This document shows positions 7,639 through 15,508 of a stretch of DNA of 25,081 nucleotides, in pieces; the first letter of the stretch is position 1; every line of letters starts with the position of its first letter. The position numbers were made by a program, and so were the translations under genes. The stretch lies in the NCBI GenBank assembly GCA_900543885.1, contig UQTA01000044.1, forward strand, positions 1 to 25,081, in the 5' to 3' direction. The notes beneath the pieces were generated by a model. It was not told where the DNA came from, searched no databases, and was given only the letters and a program-made list of their open reading frames with translations. The DNA comes from an uncultured Clostridium sp. Lineage in GTDB: Bacteria > Bacillota > Clostridia > Lachnospirales > Lachnospiraceae.

Positions 7639-7684
7639 CAGCCGTGCAGCCTTGTGAAGATTCAGATACAAGGCTGCACGGCTG
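7639..7684. terminator. Perfect 17-bp stem-loop between the convergent marR and citXG genes
   Basis: CAGCCGTGCAGCCTTGT (7639-7655) pairs without mismatch to 7668-7684 around a 12-base loop. No long T-run follows on either strand, so it is a weak match to the classic Rho-independent form, although a stem this stable between convergent genes usually ends transcripts. An outer TGTAACAA/TTGTTACA pair (7625-7632 and 7704-7711) encloses it. Confidence 0.6.
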
Positions 7685-7727
7685 TAAACGGTTTTGAACG
7701 CAGATTGTTACAAAAGTCAGAAGATAT

Positions 7728-9143
7728 TTATTGCGGATCTTTTACAGACTGTTCATACAGCCAGATAAAATAAGTCAGTGCCAGAAGATCCGCACTTCCG
7801 CCTGGGCTGATATTTTTGCGGATCAGCTCTTTATCCAGACTGGCGGCATAAGGGATCAGCTCTTCCGTATGGAGTTCTTTTTCTTTTAAGACTTTGCGGA
7901 TGTGATTCTGCAGATCTTTCATTTCCTGGTAGGAAGACCGGTTTACAATATTCGTATCTTCAGAAAAGGCAATCATATACAGTAAGGTGATCACACCGGC
8001 ATCATTCACAGAACGACCCTTTGACAGCTCTTTCTTTAAAATGGGAAGAGCTGTTTTTAATACAGTTTTATAGCCGGAAAGCGCTTCTCCTCTGGCTCCC
8101 TTCATACCGTAGAGTGCATAGAAACGTTCCCCGCTGGTATGTGCATTTTCTGTGGTAATATCTTTAAAATCTTCCAAAACATCAGCTACCAGTTTCTGGT
8201 TGACAGAAAGGAGCGTATCCGGAGAATAAGGGATATGATTTGCGTACATATACCCAAGAGAGCAGTTCATGATCGCCAGGGAGAAAATCAGTCCTTTGTG
8301 GGTATTAACCCCTTTGGTAGCTGCCATCATGGCAGCTTCTGCCTGGATGCCTAAGGAGCGCAGTCTTGCAAAAATACGGGAAAATGGTTCATGCCCGTTT
8401 TCATGTTCTTTTTCCATGCCGCAAAGGGCAAATTTTTCAAAATAGTGGTTTAAGGAAACAGCGCTGGCTTCAAAGGTGAAGATATCCATGTCTTTATGTG
8501 CGCCTGTATTATTCCGGTCTACCAGTCCAGGCTTTGGGGTGACGCTTACTTCATAGAGAAGAGCCTGCATAGAAAGAGAAGAAAGCATTTTTGCCTGTTT
8601 TTCTTCAAAATAATCTTTCATTAACTGGCATGCTTTATCTAACAGTTCTTTGACTGTATGGGTGCGGGAACGGCTGCATACAAAGGCATCATTGCTGCAA
8701 AGAAGGCATTTGCGCCCTGGAAATCCAAGTTCTGTGCGGGAAACCTTAGTTCCATCGGTATGGATCACGTCAATGTCAAAAAGACGGCCAAAGGATAAAC
8801 TGTCTTCTAACAGACAAAGTGTTTCTTTGATAAAAAGGTCATTTCCTTTTACAGACCAGAACTGCTCATTTCCCGTAAAGTCCCGGATAGTCCGTTTTTC
8901 AAGGACCTGGATCTTCCAGGCATGAAGCTGGGAATCAATCAGGCGGATCCCTTCCTCAAAGGTCATCTCACCTAAAGGAAAGACTTTGACTGGTCCCGGT
9001 ATATTCAGTGTAAAAGAAATGACAGTGGCATGATGGGTGCGGATCAGCTCCTGCTGGATGGCAAAACGCCGGTCACGGGCATTTAACATATCAGGTACTG
9101 CCACCTCACGGCCAGTGATATAAAGAGAAGAATCTGTGCTCAT
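7728..9143 (-). CDS. citXG: Bifunctional CitX-CitG fusion, citrate lyase prosthetic group synthesis and transfer
   Basis: The 471-aa protein joins two enzymes. Residues about 1-180 match CitX, the apo-citrate lyase phosphoribosyl-dephospho-CoA transferase: ARDRRFAIQQELIRTHHATV and SFTLNIPGPVK. Residues about 185-465 match CitG, the triphosphoribosyl-dephospho-CoA synthase: EVSVTPKPGLVDRNNTGAHK, DIFTFEASA and GVNTHKGLIFSLAIMNCSLG. CitG makes the prosthetic-group precursor from ATP and dephospho-CoA, and CitX loads it on the acyl carrier subunit CitD. Similar fusions are known elsewhere (Haemophilus-type CitXG). No citC, citD, citE or citF is in this window, so the target must lie elsewhere. 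AGGAGG (9155-9160 on the minus strand) sits 11 bases before the ATG. Confidence 0.9.
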   Translation of the reverse strand: MSTDSSLYITGREVAVPDMLNARDRRFAIQQELIRTHHATVISFTLNIPGPVKVFPLGEMTFEEGIRLIDSQLHAWKIQVLEKRTIRDFTGNEQFWSVKGNDLFIKETLCLLEDSLSFGRLFDIDVIHTDGTKVSRTELGFPGRKCLLCSNDAFVCSRSRTHTVKELLDKACQLMKDYFEEKQAKMLSSLSMQALLYEVSVTPKPGLVDRNNTGAHKDMDIFTFEASAVSLNHYFEKFALCGMEKEHENGHEPFSRIFARLRSLGIQAEAAMMAATKGVNTHKGLIFSLAIMNCSLGYMYANHIPYSPDTLLSVNQKLVADVLEDFKDITTENAHTSGERFYALYGMKGARGEALSGYKTVLKTALPILKKELSKGRSVNDAGVITLLYMIAFSEDTNIVNRSSYQEMKDLQNHIRKVLKEKELHTEELIPYAASLDKELIRKNISPGGSADLLALTYFIWLYEQSVKDPQ

Positions 9144-9191
9144 AAAAGAGGAAACCTCCTGTTGCTGGTATCAATTTTCTATATATCCATC

Positions 9192-9221
9192 AGTATACCA
9201 TACTTGATACAGGTAAGGCAA
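9192..9221 (-). promoter_or_regulatory. Probable citXG promoter
   Basis: On the minus strand TTGCCT (9221-9216) and TATACT (9197-9192) are 18 bases apart, about 50 bases upstream of the ATG. TATCAA/TTGATA half-sites surround the -10 box. The -35 is only a partial match. Confidence 0.45.
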
Positions 9222-9298
9222 ATTTCTGCTGGTAACCCGGTTCGGCCTTACAAACACTTTATAACTTTAAATTGTCAAATAAAAAATTGTTAAAATCA

Positions 9299-9327
9299 TT
9301 GCACTGGTAAACTTCTTGTGTTACACT
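9299..9327 (+). promoter_or_regulatory. Probable promoter of the aminotransferase gene
   Basis: TTGCAC (9299-9304), a 17-base spacer and TACACT (9322-9327) lie about 75 bases before the ATG. Both boxes match consensus at four of six positions. The leader between them and the strong TAGGAGG (9389-9395) shows no recognised riboswitch. Confidence 0.4.
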
Positions 9328-9402
9328 TTTTGATAATGAAAAAGGAACAGCGGTGCAGACTTCACAAGGGGATAAAGGCATCTTGCTGTAGGAGGTAGAG
9401 AG

Positions 9403-10599
9403 ATGGTTCTTTCAAAAAATATGCAGAAACTGGTAGCAGGAAGTTCAACCATAAGAAAACTGTTTGAGGAAGGCATAGAGCTGGCAAAGGTCGTTGGTGC
9501 TGAAAACGTATATGATTTCAGTCTTGGAAATCCGGCAGCTCCAGTACCGGAACAGGTAAAAAAGAGCATTTATGATATTCTGGAAAACAGAAATGCCAAT
9601 TTTGTACACTGCTATATGCCAAATGCGGGTTATCCTGAGGTAAGAGAAAAAGTAGCAGAAAACTTAAATAAAAAATACAATTCTTCTTTTACAAAAGAAG
9701 ACATTATCATGACGGTAGGCGCTGCCGGCGGCATCAACTGCGTACTGCGCTGCCTGTTAGAGCAGGAAGATGAAGTTCTTTGCTTTGCTCCTTTCTTTGG
9801 CGAGTACAACAGCTATGTTATGAATTTCGGCGGAAACTTAAAGGTAGTTCCGGCTGATTATGAGACTTTCCAGCTGAACGTAGAAGAAGCTGACAAGTAC
9901 ATTACAGAGCGTACCAAGGCTGTGATCATTAATAACCCTAATAATCCATCCGGTGTTGTATACAATAAAGAGACTCTGATCCGTTTACAGAAAATGCTGG
10001 AAAAAGCAGAAGAACGTATCGGACATCCTATTTATGTGCTTTCTGATGAACCTTACCGTGAGCTGGTATACGATGGCTGTGAACTTCCATTTGCACCGGA
10101 TTATATTAAAAACTGTATCGTAGTTTACTCCTTTAGTAAGTCTTTGTCACTGTCTGGTGAGCGTATCGGCTATATGGCTGTCAGCCGTCAGATCGCAGAA
10201 TATGATACCATGATCAATGCTCTGGTAGTGGCAAACCGCTGTATCGGTTATATCAATGCGCCGTCTTTATTCCAGCTGGTTGTAGCTGACTGTCTGGATG
10301 TAAAGACAGATGTAGCATTTTATGACAGAAACCGTAAACTGCTGTATGAATCCATGAAAGATATGGGATTTGAGTGTGTAAAGCCGGAAGGCGCATTTTA
10401 CATGCTGGTGAAAGCACCTACAGGAGATGACGCAGAATTTTCTGCAGCTGCAAAGAAGTTTAACCTTCTTATCGTACCGGCAACCAGCTTTGGCTGTCCT
10501 GGATATGTCCGTATGGCATACTGTGTATCCAATGAGATGATCCACAGAGCGCTGCCTGCACTGCAGAAGCTGGCAGATCATTATGGTTTGAAGAAATAG
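9403..10599 (+). CDS. Class I/II pyridoxal-phosphate-dependent aminotransferase
   Basis: The 398-aa protein has the fold-type I aminotransferase layout: YDFSLGNPAAPVPEQV, MTVGAAGGINCVLRCLLE (phosphate-binding region), VIINNPNNPSGVVYNKE, VLSDEPYRELVYDG (Asp and Tyr for PLP) and YSFSKSLSLSGERIGY with the Schiff-base Lys246. The conserved Arg for the substrate carboxylate lies near the C-terminus in PGYVRMAY. It would move an amino group between an amino acid and a 2-oxo acid. The substrate is not clear; aspartate/aromatic aminotransferase-type annotation is the usual default. TAGGAGG (9389-9395) is placed ideally. The gene stands alone, divergent from citXG and closed by a good terminator. Confidence 0.9.
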   Translation: MVLSKNMQKLVAGSSTIRKLFEEGIELAKVVGAENVYDFSLGNPAAPVPEQVKKSIYDILENRNANFVHCYMPNAGYPEVREKVAENLNKKYNSSFTKEDIIMTVGAAGGINCVLRCLLEQEDEVLCFAPFFGEYNSYVMNFGGNLKVVPADYETFQLNVEEADKYITERTKAVIINNPNNPSGVVYNKETLIRLQKMLEKAEERIGHPIYVLSDEPYRELVYDGCELPFAPDYIKNCIVVYSFSKSLSLSGERIGYMAVSRQIAEYDTMINALVVANRCIGYINAPSLFQLVVADCLDVKTDVAFYDRNRKLLYESMKDMGFECVKPEGAFYMLVKAPTGDDAEFSAAAKKFNLLIVPATSFGCPGYVRMAYCVSNEMIHRALPALQKLADHYGLKK

Positions 10600-10638
10600 C
10601 AAAAAAGACTGAGCTGCAACAATAAAACAGATAGCTGG

Positions 10639-10680
10639 AAAGAGACCATTGTGTATGAAAATATGCAGGTCTCTTTTTTG
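10639..10680 (+). terminator. Rho-independent terminator of the aminotransferase gene
   Basis: AAAGAGACC (10639-10647) pairs with GGTCTCTTT (10668-10676), and the T-run continues to 10679. It separates the aminotransferase from the catabolic cluster that starts at 10821. Confidence 0.85.
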
Positions 10681-10786
10681 TGCCAACGATGCGGAAGTTA
10701 ATAAAAACAGTCAGTTTGAACAAAAAAGGACAGAAAACACCAGATTTACCGCAAAAATATACCAGAATGGGAAGGCACCTTAACGT

Positions 10787-10792
10787 TATAAT
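10787..10792 (+). promoter_or_regulatory. -10 box of the amidohydrolase-transporter unit
   Basis: A perfect TATAAT lies 29 bases before the amidohydrolase ATG. No good -35 sequence is present 16-18 bases upstream (AGAATG at 10764-10769). This is the pattern expected if the promoter needs an activator, for which the AraC protein encoded at 13300 is the obvious candidate (inference). Confidence 0.5.
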
Positions 10793-10820
10793 TTAGAAAA
10801 ACGAAGAGGAGAAAAAAAGT

Positions 10821-11828
10821 ATGAAGTCAATTGATGTTTTTTGTCATTTAATGCCGCAGAAGTATGCAGAACTGGCCATGAATGAATCACCAAATCAGTC
10901 TCACATGTTTATACGTGCTTTGAAAATGCAGGCTATGTCCGATATGGAGTACAGAAAACAGGTGATGGAAGGATTTGAGGGATATAAGCAGATCCCTAAT
11001 ATTGTATCACCTCCAGTAGAACTGTTTGCAGGACCGGACAAGTCACCAAAGTTAGCAGCGATCGGAAATGATGAGATCAAGAAGATCACAGACAGTGATC
11101 CGGATCGTTACTGCGGATTTATCGGAGGCATTCCATTTAACAATGTGGCTGCGTCTGTAGATGAGATCAAACGATGCAAGGATATGGGGGCAAAAGGAAT
11201 CCAGATCTATACGCATATGAACGGAGAAGCCATTGATCAGGAAAAGTTCTGGCCCATTTATGAAACTTGTGAGAAACTGGACCTTCCGGTCCTGATCCAT
11301 CCGGTTGGTGGTCAGAAGGTTCCAGAGTTCCCAACGGAAGATTGCTCTAAATATGAATTGTGGTTTCTCATCGGCTGGCCTTATCAGACAACAGTAGCCA
11401 TGTGCCGTCTGGCATTTTCAGGTATCTTTGAGGATTTTCCTCAGTTAAAGATCGTCACCCATCATGTAGGTGCTATGATCCCTATGCTGGCAGGACGCAT
11501 CGAAAATGGTCTGAAGATGTATGGCGGAAGGACAGCTCCGGAATTAAAAGAAAAACTGACGAAAACCAGGATGAAAGGAAATCCGTCAGATACATTTAAG
11601 AAGTTTTATGCAGATACAGCTTCTTTTGGCTCAGCTTCAGCTATTCGCTGCGGACTGGACTTTTTTGGAAAAGAGCATCTGCTATTTGCTTCTGACATGC
11701 CGTTTGATCCGGAAAAAGGACCAGGCTATATTGACAGGACGTTAAAATGCATTGACAGTCTGGGGCTGTCTGCAGACGAAAAAGAGGCGATCCTTTATAA
11801 AAATGCGGAACGTATCTTTCATGTGTAA
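10821..11828 (+). CDS. Amidohydrolase-family protein, ACMSD-like (decarboxylase or hydrolase)
   Basis: The 335-aa protein is a TIM-barrel member of amidohydrolase family 2, which includes aminocarboxymuconate-semialdehyde decarboxylase and gamma-resorcylate decarboxylase. Visible metal and active-site positions are His160 in LPVLIHPVGG, His214-His215 in IVTHHVGAM and Asp292 in LLFASDMPFDPEKG. The N-terminal HxH (or ExH) metal motif is altered: MKSIDVFCHLMP has Phe7 where the first ligand should be, leaving only His9. It begins a cluster with a transporter, an Old Yellow Enzyme, a dehydrogenase and a flavoprotein, so it probably decarboxylates or hydrolyses an intermediate of that pathway. A good AGAGGAG precedes the ATG. 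The reaction cannot be fixed from sequence. Confidence 0.87.
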   Translation: MKSIDVFCHLMPQKYAELAMNESPNQSHMFIRALKMQAMSDMEYRKQVMEGFEGYKQIPNIVSPPVELFAGPDKSPKLAAIGNDEIKKITDSDPDRYCGFIGGIPFNNVAASVDEIKRCKDMGAKGIQIYTHMNGEAIDQEKFWPIYETCEKLDLPVLIHPVGGQKVPEFPTEDCSKYELWFLIGWPYQTTVAMCRLAFSGIFEDFPQLKIVTHHVGAMIPMLAGRIENGLKMYGGRTAPELKEKLTKTRMKGNPSDTFKKFYADTASFGSASAIRCGLDFFGKEHLLFASDMPFDPEKGPGYIDRTLKCIDSLGLSADEKEAILYKNAERIFHV

Positions 11829-11864
11829 AAGATGAGAAATGCTTAATGATTTGGAGGGAATCAA

Positions 11865-13235
11865 ATGTCAGCAATGGTTAATTCAGTATTAACGAATCAG
11901 TTTTTTTTAATGTTTCTTGCGATCGCTACAGGATTGCTTATTGGAAAAATTAAGATCGGCAGTTTTTCACTGGGAGTTTCTGGCGGTATTTTTACCGGTA
12001 TTGTGATCGGCTATTTTGTAACAAAGTGGGCTCACACAGTAGAAGAAGGTCAGGCATATTACAGCACAGCAAAAAGAATTCTTTCTACAGGAGTAGTGGC
12101 ACAGGCTTTCTTTACCTTCTTTCTGCTTCTTTTTCTTGTTGCAATTGGAATGAAGGTGGGAGGAAGCATTGGAGCTATATTCAAAAAATACGGCGGCAAA
12201 TTTGTGGTGATCGGTATTTCCATTCCTGTAGTTTCACTGATCGCAGCCTGTGTTCTTTATGGAATGGTTCTTTCAGGAAATGACGCCATTACCCCGTTTG
12301 AAACGATTGGTATGTATGCAGGTGCCATGACAACTACACCTGGATACGGAACTGCCCTGGATGCTGCAGGTCAGGTGGATTATCAGAAATTATATGAAGA
12401 ATATTCTGCAGAAGATAAAGAAAAAATGCTGTTAAAGATCGAACCTTCAGGAGAATTAACAGTAGAAAACACCCCATCTTTAAGTGATGAGCAGGTGGCA
12501 GCTTACAAAGAAGCAGCGGCTTCTTCCATAAGTCTTGGTTACACGGTGGCATTTCCTATCGGTGTCCTTGTGATCGTTGTGATGGAAACGATTCTTCCCA
12601 AAATATTCCGCATTGATATGGAGAAAGAAAAGGAGAAATATCAGAAGGAACTGGCAGAAAATATGACCGGTGAAAAGAAAGTGAAACCGCAGCCGTTGAA
12701 TTTTATGATCCTTTCTTTTGTAGCTATCATTGGTATTGTCATTGGAAGTATTACCATTCCCTTAGGCGGATTAGGCAACTTTTCCTTAGGTGCAGCAGGC
12801 AGTGTGCTGCTGGCTGCTTTGATCTTAAGTTATGTGGGGCAGATCGGACCGGTAAATTTCCGTATGGAAGATAAAAGCTTAGGGATTATGTATCAGATGG
12901 GACTGACATTTTTTATGGCAGTAGTAGGACTTCGCTATGGCTATGATGTAATTATGTCGTTAATGGGTTCAGGTCTTTCACTGGCCATTGCAGCTGTTTT
13001 TGTAGAGGCAATTGCCGTGCTGGTAAGCTTCCTGATCGGTCACTATATTTTCAAACTGAACTGGATTATTTTAAGTGGTGCAATTGCAGGAGGCTGTACT
13101 TCTGCACCTGGACTGGGAGCTGCCATTAGTTCTACTGAGTCGGAAGAGCCTACTGCTGGTTATGGTGCGGCGCAGCCCTTTGCAATTCTGGCGAATGTAT
13201 TGCTGGCAACTTTATTTTTCCATTTCATTTTGTAA
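11865..13235 (+). CDS. AspT/YidE/YbjL-type membrane transporter (AAEx family)
   Basis: The 456-aa integral membrane protein has two homologous halves, each with the family's Gly-rich signature: GAMTTTPGYGTALDAAG in the first and GCTSAPGLGAAISSTES in the second. The N-terminal run GLLIGKIKIGSFSLGVSGG matches the Asp-Al_Ex domain. AspT exchanges aspartate for alanine; most relatives are uncharacterised. Between the halves (about residues 160-220) is a short charged loop where many relatives carry one or two RCK (TrkA_C) domains; these are absent here. GGAGGG precedes the ATG, 36 bases after the amidohydrolase, so the two are likely co-transcribed. It probably carries a carboxylate substrate or product of the cluster (inference). 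Confidence 0.85.
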   Translation: MSAMVNSVLTNQFFLMFLAIATGLLIGKIKIGSFSLGVSGGIFTGIVIGYFVTKWAHTVEEGQAYYSTAKRILSTGVVAQAFFTFFLLLFLVAIGMKVGGSIGAIFKKYGGKFVVIGISIPVVSLIAACVLYGMVLSGNDAITPFETIGMYAGAMTTTPGYGTALDAAGQVDYQKLYEEYSAEDKEKMLLKIEPSGELTVENTPSLSDEQVAAYKEAAASSISLGYTVAFPIGVLVIVVMETILPKIFRIDMEKEKEKYQKELAENMTGEKKVKPQPLNFMILSFVAIIGIVIGSITIPLGGLGNFSLGAAGSVLLAALILSYVGQIGPVNFRMEDKSLGIMYQMGLTFFMAVVGLRYGYDVIMSLMGSGLSLAIAAVFVEAIAVLVSFLIGHYIFKLNWIILSGAIAGGCTSAPGLGAAISSTESEEPTAGYGAAQPFAILANVLLATLFFHFIL

Positions 13236-13299
13236 GATATCTGATAAAATGGGGCGTAGGTATCTTTAGTGGATCAAGGGCAAGGAGAGGCGGTATTTT

Positions 13300-14115
13300 A
13301 TGGAAGATTTCTGGATGGAACACAGGTATAGTTCATGCTGTTATCAGTTAGAACCTCATTATGAGCATACCTATCAGGTGGTATTTTTACTGAAAGGAAA
13401 GATTCTTTATCAGGTAGGTGAAAAGCAGTATGAGGTATCAAAAGGGGGAATGATCCTTTTAAACAGTTTGGAGGAACATACGCTAAAGGTATTGGAATAT
13501 CCCTATGAACGTTATATTATCCAGATTAATCCGCTGTTTTTCCAGAAAGAGATCAATGCGCCGGAACTTATTTCTATCTTTATTAAAAGACCTGAGAATT
13601 TTTCTCACTTACTTGCCCTTACAGATCCTATTTGGAATTACATATATGATGTGATACAGGAACTGGAAAAAGAATACAGGGAAAAAAGACCTTACTGGGA
13701 AATGTATATTGGCGCAGATCTAAGACGTATGTTTATTACTATTTTCAGGGAATGTGAAGAAATATTGTCTTCTGTTCGTATGGATGCCAGTGCAGCCATT
13801 GCTTACAAAGTATTGAATTATCTGGATCACCACTATACGGAAGAGATTTCTGTCACAAAACTGGCAGAAACGTTTTTCTTAAATAAACATTACATTGCTC
13901 ATGTATTTAAAGCAGAAACGGGTTACAGCCCCATGGATTATGTGATCTCCCTTCGCATGAGCCGTGCCAAGGCACTTTTAGCAGGAACGGCCAGTTCTGT
14001 ATCAGAAATAGCGGTGGAATGCGGCTATACAGATTTTAACCATTTTTCCAAATTGTTTAAAAAGTACGTGGGAATGTCTCCAAGCCAGTTCAGGAAAGCA
14101 TCGGGAAAGGAATAG
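13300..14115 (+). CDS. AraC-family transcriptional regulator
   Basis: The 271-aa protein has an N-terminal cupin sensing domain (HYEHTYQVVFLLKGKILYQV, EVSKGGMILLNSLEEHTL) and a C-terminal pair of helix-turn-helix motifs (residues about 165-268): ISVTKLAETFFLNKHYIAHV, FKAETGYSPMDYVISLRMSR, VSEIAVECGYTDFNHFSKLF and KKYVGMSPSQFRK. AraC proteins of this form usually activate neighbouring catabolic genes when a ligand binds the cupin. It sits inside the cluster, 64 bases after the transporter and 5 bases before the oxidoreductase, so it is probably the local activator. AAGGAG lies before the ATG. The ligand is unknown. Confidence 0.92.
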   Translation: MEDFWMEHRYSSCCYQLEPHYEHTYQVVFLLKGKILYQVGEKQYEVSKGGMILLNSLEEHTLKVLEYPYERYIIQINPLFFQKEINAPELISIFIKRPENFSHLLALTDPIWNYIYDVIQELEKEYREKRPYWEMYIGADLRRMFITIFRECEEILSSVRMDASAAIAYKVLNYLDHHYTEEISVTKLAETFFLNKHYIAHVFKAETGYSPMDYVISLRMSRAKALLAGTASSVSEIAVECGYTDFNHFSKLFKKYVGMSPSQFRKASGKE

Positions 14116-14120
14116 ATTTT

Positions 14121-15476
14121 ATGTCACAGGAAAAATTTTATTATAAAACGCTGGAAGAAGTAAAAAAACGGGCAGAAGAATTGAATGTATATCTGCCTTT
14201 TGCTTCTACTACAGATATTTTAAAAACCCCACTGAAAGCAGGAAATATTACTTTTCGCAATCGCCTGGGGATTGCGCCTATGGAGGGAGCTGATTCGTTA
14301 GAAGATGGTTCACCTTCGGATTATACTATCCGCAGATATGTAAATGAGGCAGTTGGCGGAAGCGCCTTGATCTGGTTTGAAGCTATTTCCATTGTGTCGG
14401 AAGGCCGTTCTTCCAAAACACAGCTTCTTCTTACGGAAGAAAATGTGGAAAACTATAAGAGGATGAATGAAAAGATCAAAGAAGCGGGCCGTAAGGCAAA
14501 TGGGTTTGAGCCGTATCGGATCATGCAGGCAAACCACAGCGGCCGCTATTCAAATCCAGATAATCATCCGGCGCCAATGATCGCTTATCGTCATCCTCAG
14601 CTGGAGCAGTACCGGGCAGCAGATGATTCCTGCATAGTTACAGATGATTATTTGAAAAGTCTGGAAGAAAGTTTTGGAAAAGCAGCACTTCTGGCGAAAA
14701 AAGCAGGTTTTGACGCAGTGGATATTAAATCATGTCATGGCTATCTTCTGGCAGAGCTTCTGTCTGCTTATGATCGTCCGGGACAATATGGCGGAAGTTA
14801 TGAAAACCGTACCAGATTGTTAAAAAACGGCATTAATGCAGCAAAAGTGTGGGAGGATGAAAATTTTCAGGTAACCTGCCGTCTGGGAATTTATGATGGA
14901 TATGAATATCCATGGGGATTTGGAGCTTCAGAAGGAAACGGGCTGGTGCCGGATCTGAAAGAGCCTGTCCGCCTGGTAAAAGAGCTTTATGAGGATTATG
15001 GGATCCGGATGATGAATCTGACCATGGGAAATCCTTATGCGACTACCCATGTAACAAGACCTTTTGATATGGGAAAATATGAGCCGGATGAACATCCATT
15101 TACAGGTATTGGCCGTATGATCGAGGGAATCGGAGAAGTGAAAAAGGCAGTTCCTGAGATGGTTATTTTTGGTTCTGCACCTACTTATTTAAGACAGTTT
15201 GCAGATCTGTATACAGCCGGTGCAGTAGAGGAAGGATTCTGTGATGGTATGCTCTTTGGAAGAATGGCGTTTGCAGATCCTGAGTATGCCAATGAGATCA
15301 TTAAAAATGGCCGCATTGATCCGAAAAGGGTGTGCATGACCTGCGGAAAATGCGGTGATCTGATCCGTGCTCATAAGCCTACAGGCTGTGTGATCCGGGA
15401 TTCCAAAACCTTTATGCCTTTTTATAAAGAATTTCTGGAAATTAAAAGAAATCAGCCGGCTAATTTCAGAGGATAA
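14121..15476 (+). CDS. Old Yellow Enzyme-type NADH:flavin oxidoreductase with C-terminal Cys cluster
   Basis: The 451-aa protein has the FMN-binding TIM barrel of the OYE / 2,4-dienoyl-CoA reductase family: ITFRNRLGIAPMEGADSLED, IMQANHSGRYSNP, DAVDIKSCHGYLLAELLSAY with DRPGQYGGSYENRTR, and the phosphate-binding CDGMLFGRMAFADPE. After the barrel come Cys405, Cys408, Cys411 and Cys423, close to the 4Fe-4S motif of dienoyl-CoA reductase and of the bile-acid enzyme BaiCD. Those relatives continue with an FAD/NAD(P)H-binding domain of about 200-250 residues; here the protein stops about 28 residues after the last Cys, so electrons must come from a separate partner. Its probable role is reduction of an activated C=C bond. 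Only 5 bases separate it from the AraC gene. Confidence 0.88.
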   Translation: MSQEKFYYKTLEEVKKRAEELNVYLPFASTTDILKTPLKAGNITFRNRLGIAPMEGADSLEDGSPSDYTIRRYVNEAVGGSALIWFEAISIVSEGRSSKTQLLLTEENVENYKRMNEKIKEAGRKANGFEPYRIMQANHSGRYSNPDNHPAPMIAYRHPQLEQYRAADDSCIVTDDYLKSLEESFGKAALLAKKAGFDAVDIKSCHGYLLAELLSAYDRPGQYGGSYENRTRLLKNGINAAKVWEDENFQVTCRLGIYDGYEYPWGFGASEGNGLVPDLKEPVRLVKELYEDYGIRMMNLTMGNPYATTHVTRPFDMGKYEPDEHPFTGIGRMIEGIGEVKKAVPEMVIFGSAPTYLRQFADLYTAGAVEEGFCDGMLFGRMAFADPEYANEIIKNGRIDPKRVCMTCGKCGDLIRAHKPTGCVIRDSKTFMPFYKEFLEIKRNQPANFRG

Positions 15477-15508
15477 GACGAATACATGAGTCAGAAACAG
15501 AGGGAAAA

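Noticed and set aside
10267..10723. Antisense open frames over the 3' end of the aminotransferase gene
   Set aside because: They are Cys/His-rich shadow translations of a strongly conserved coding region and have no start signals.
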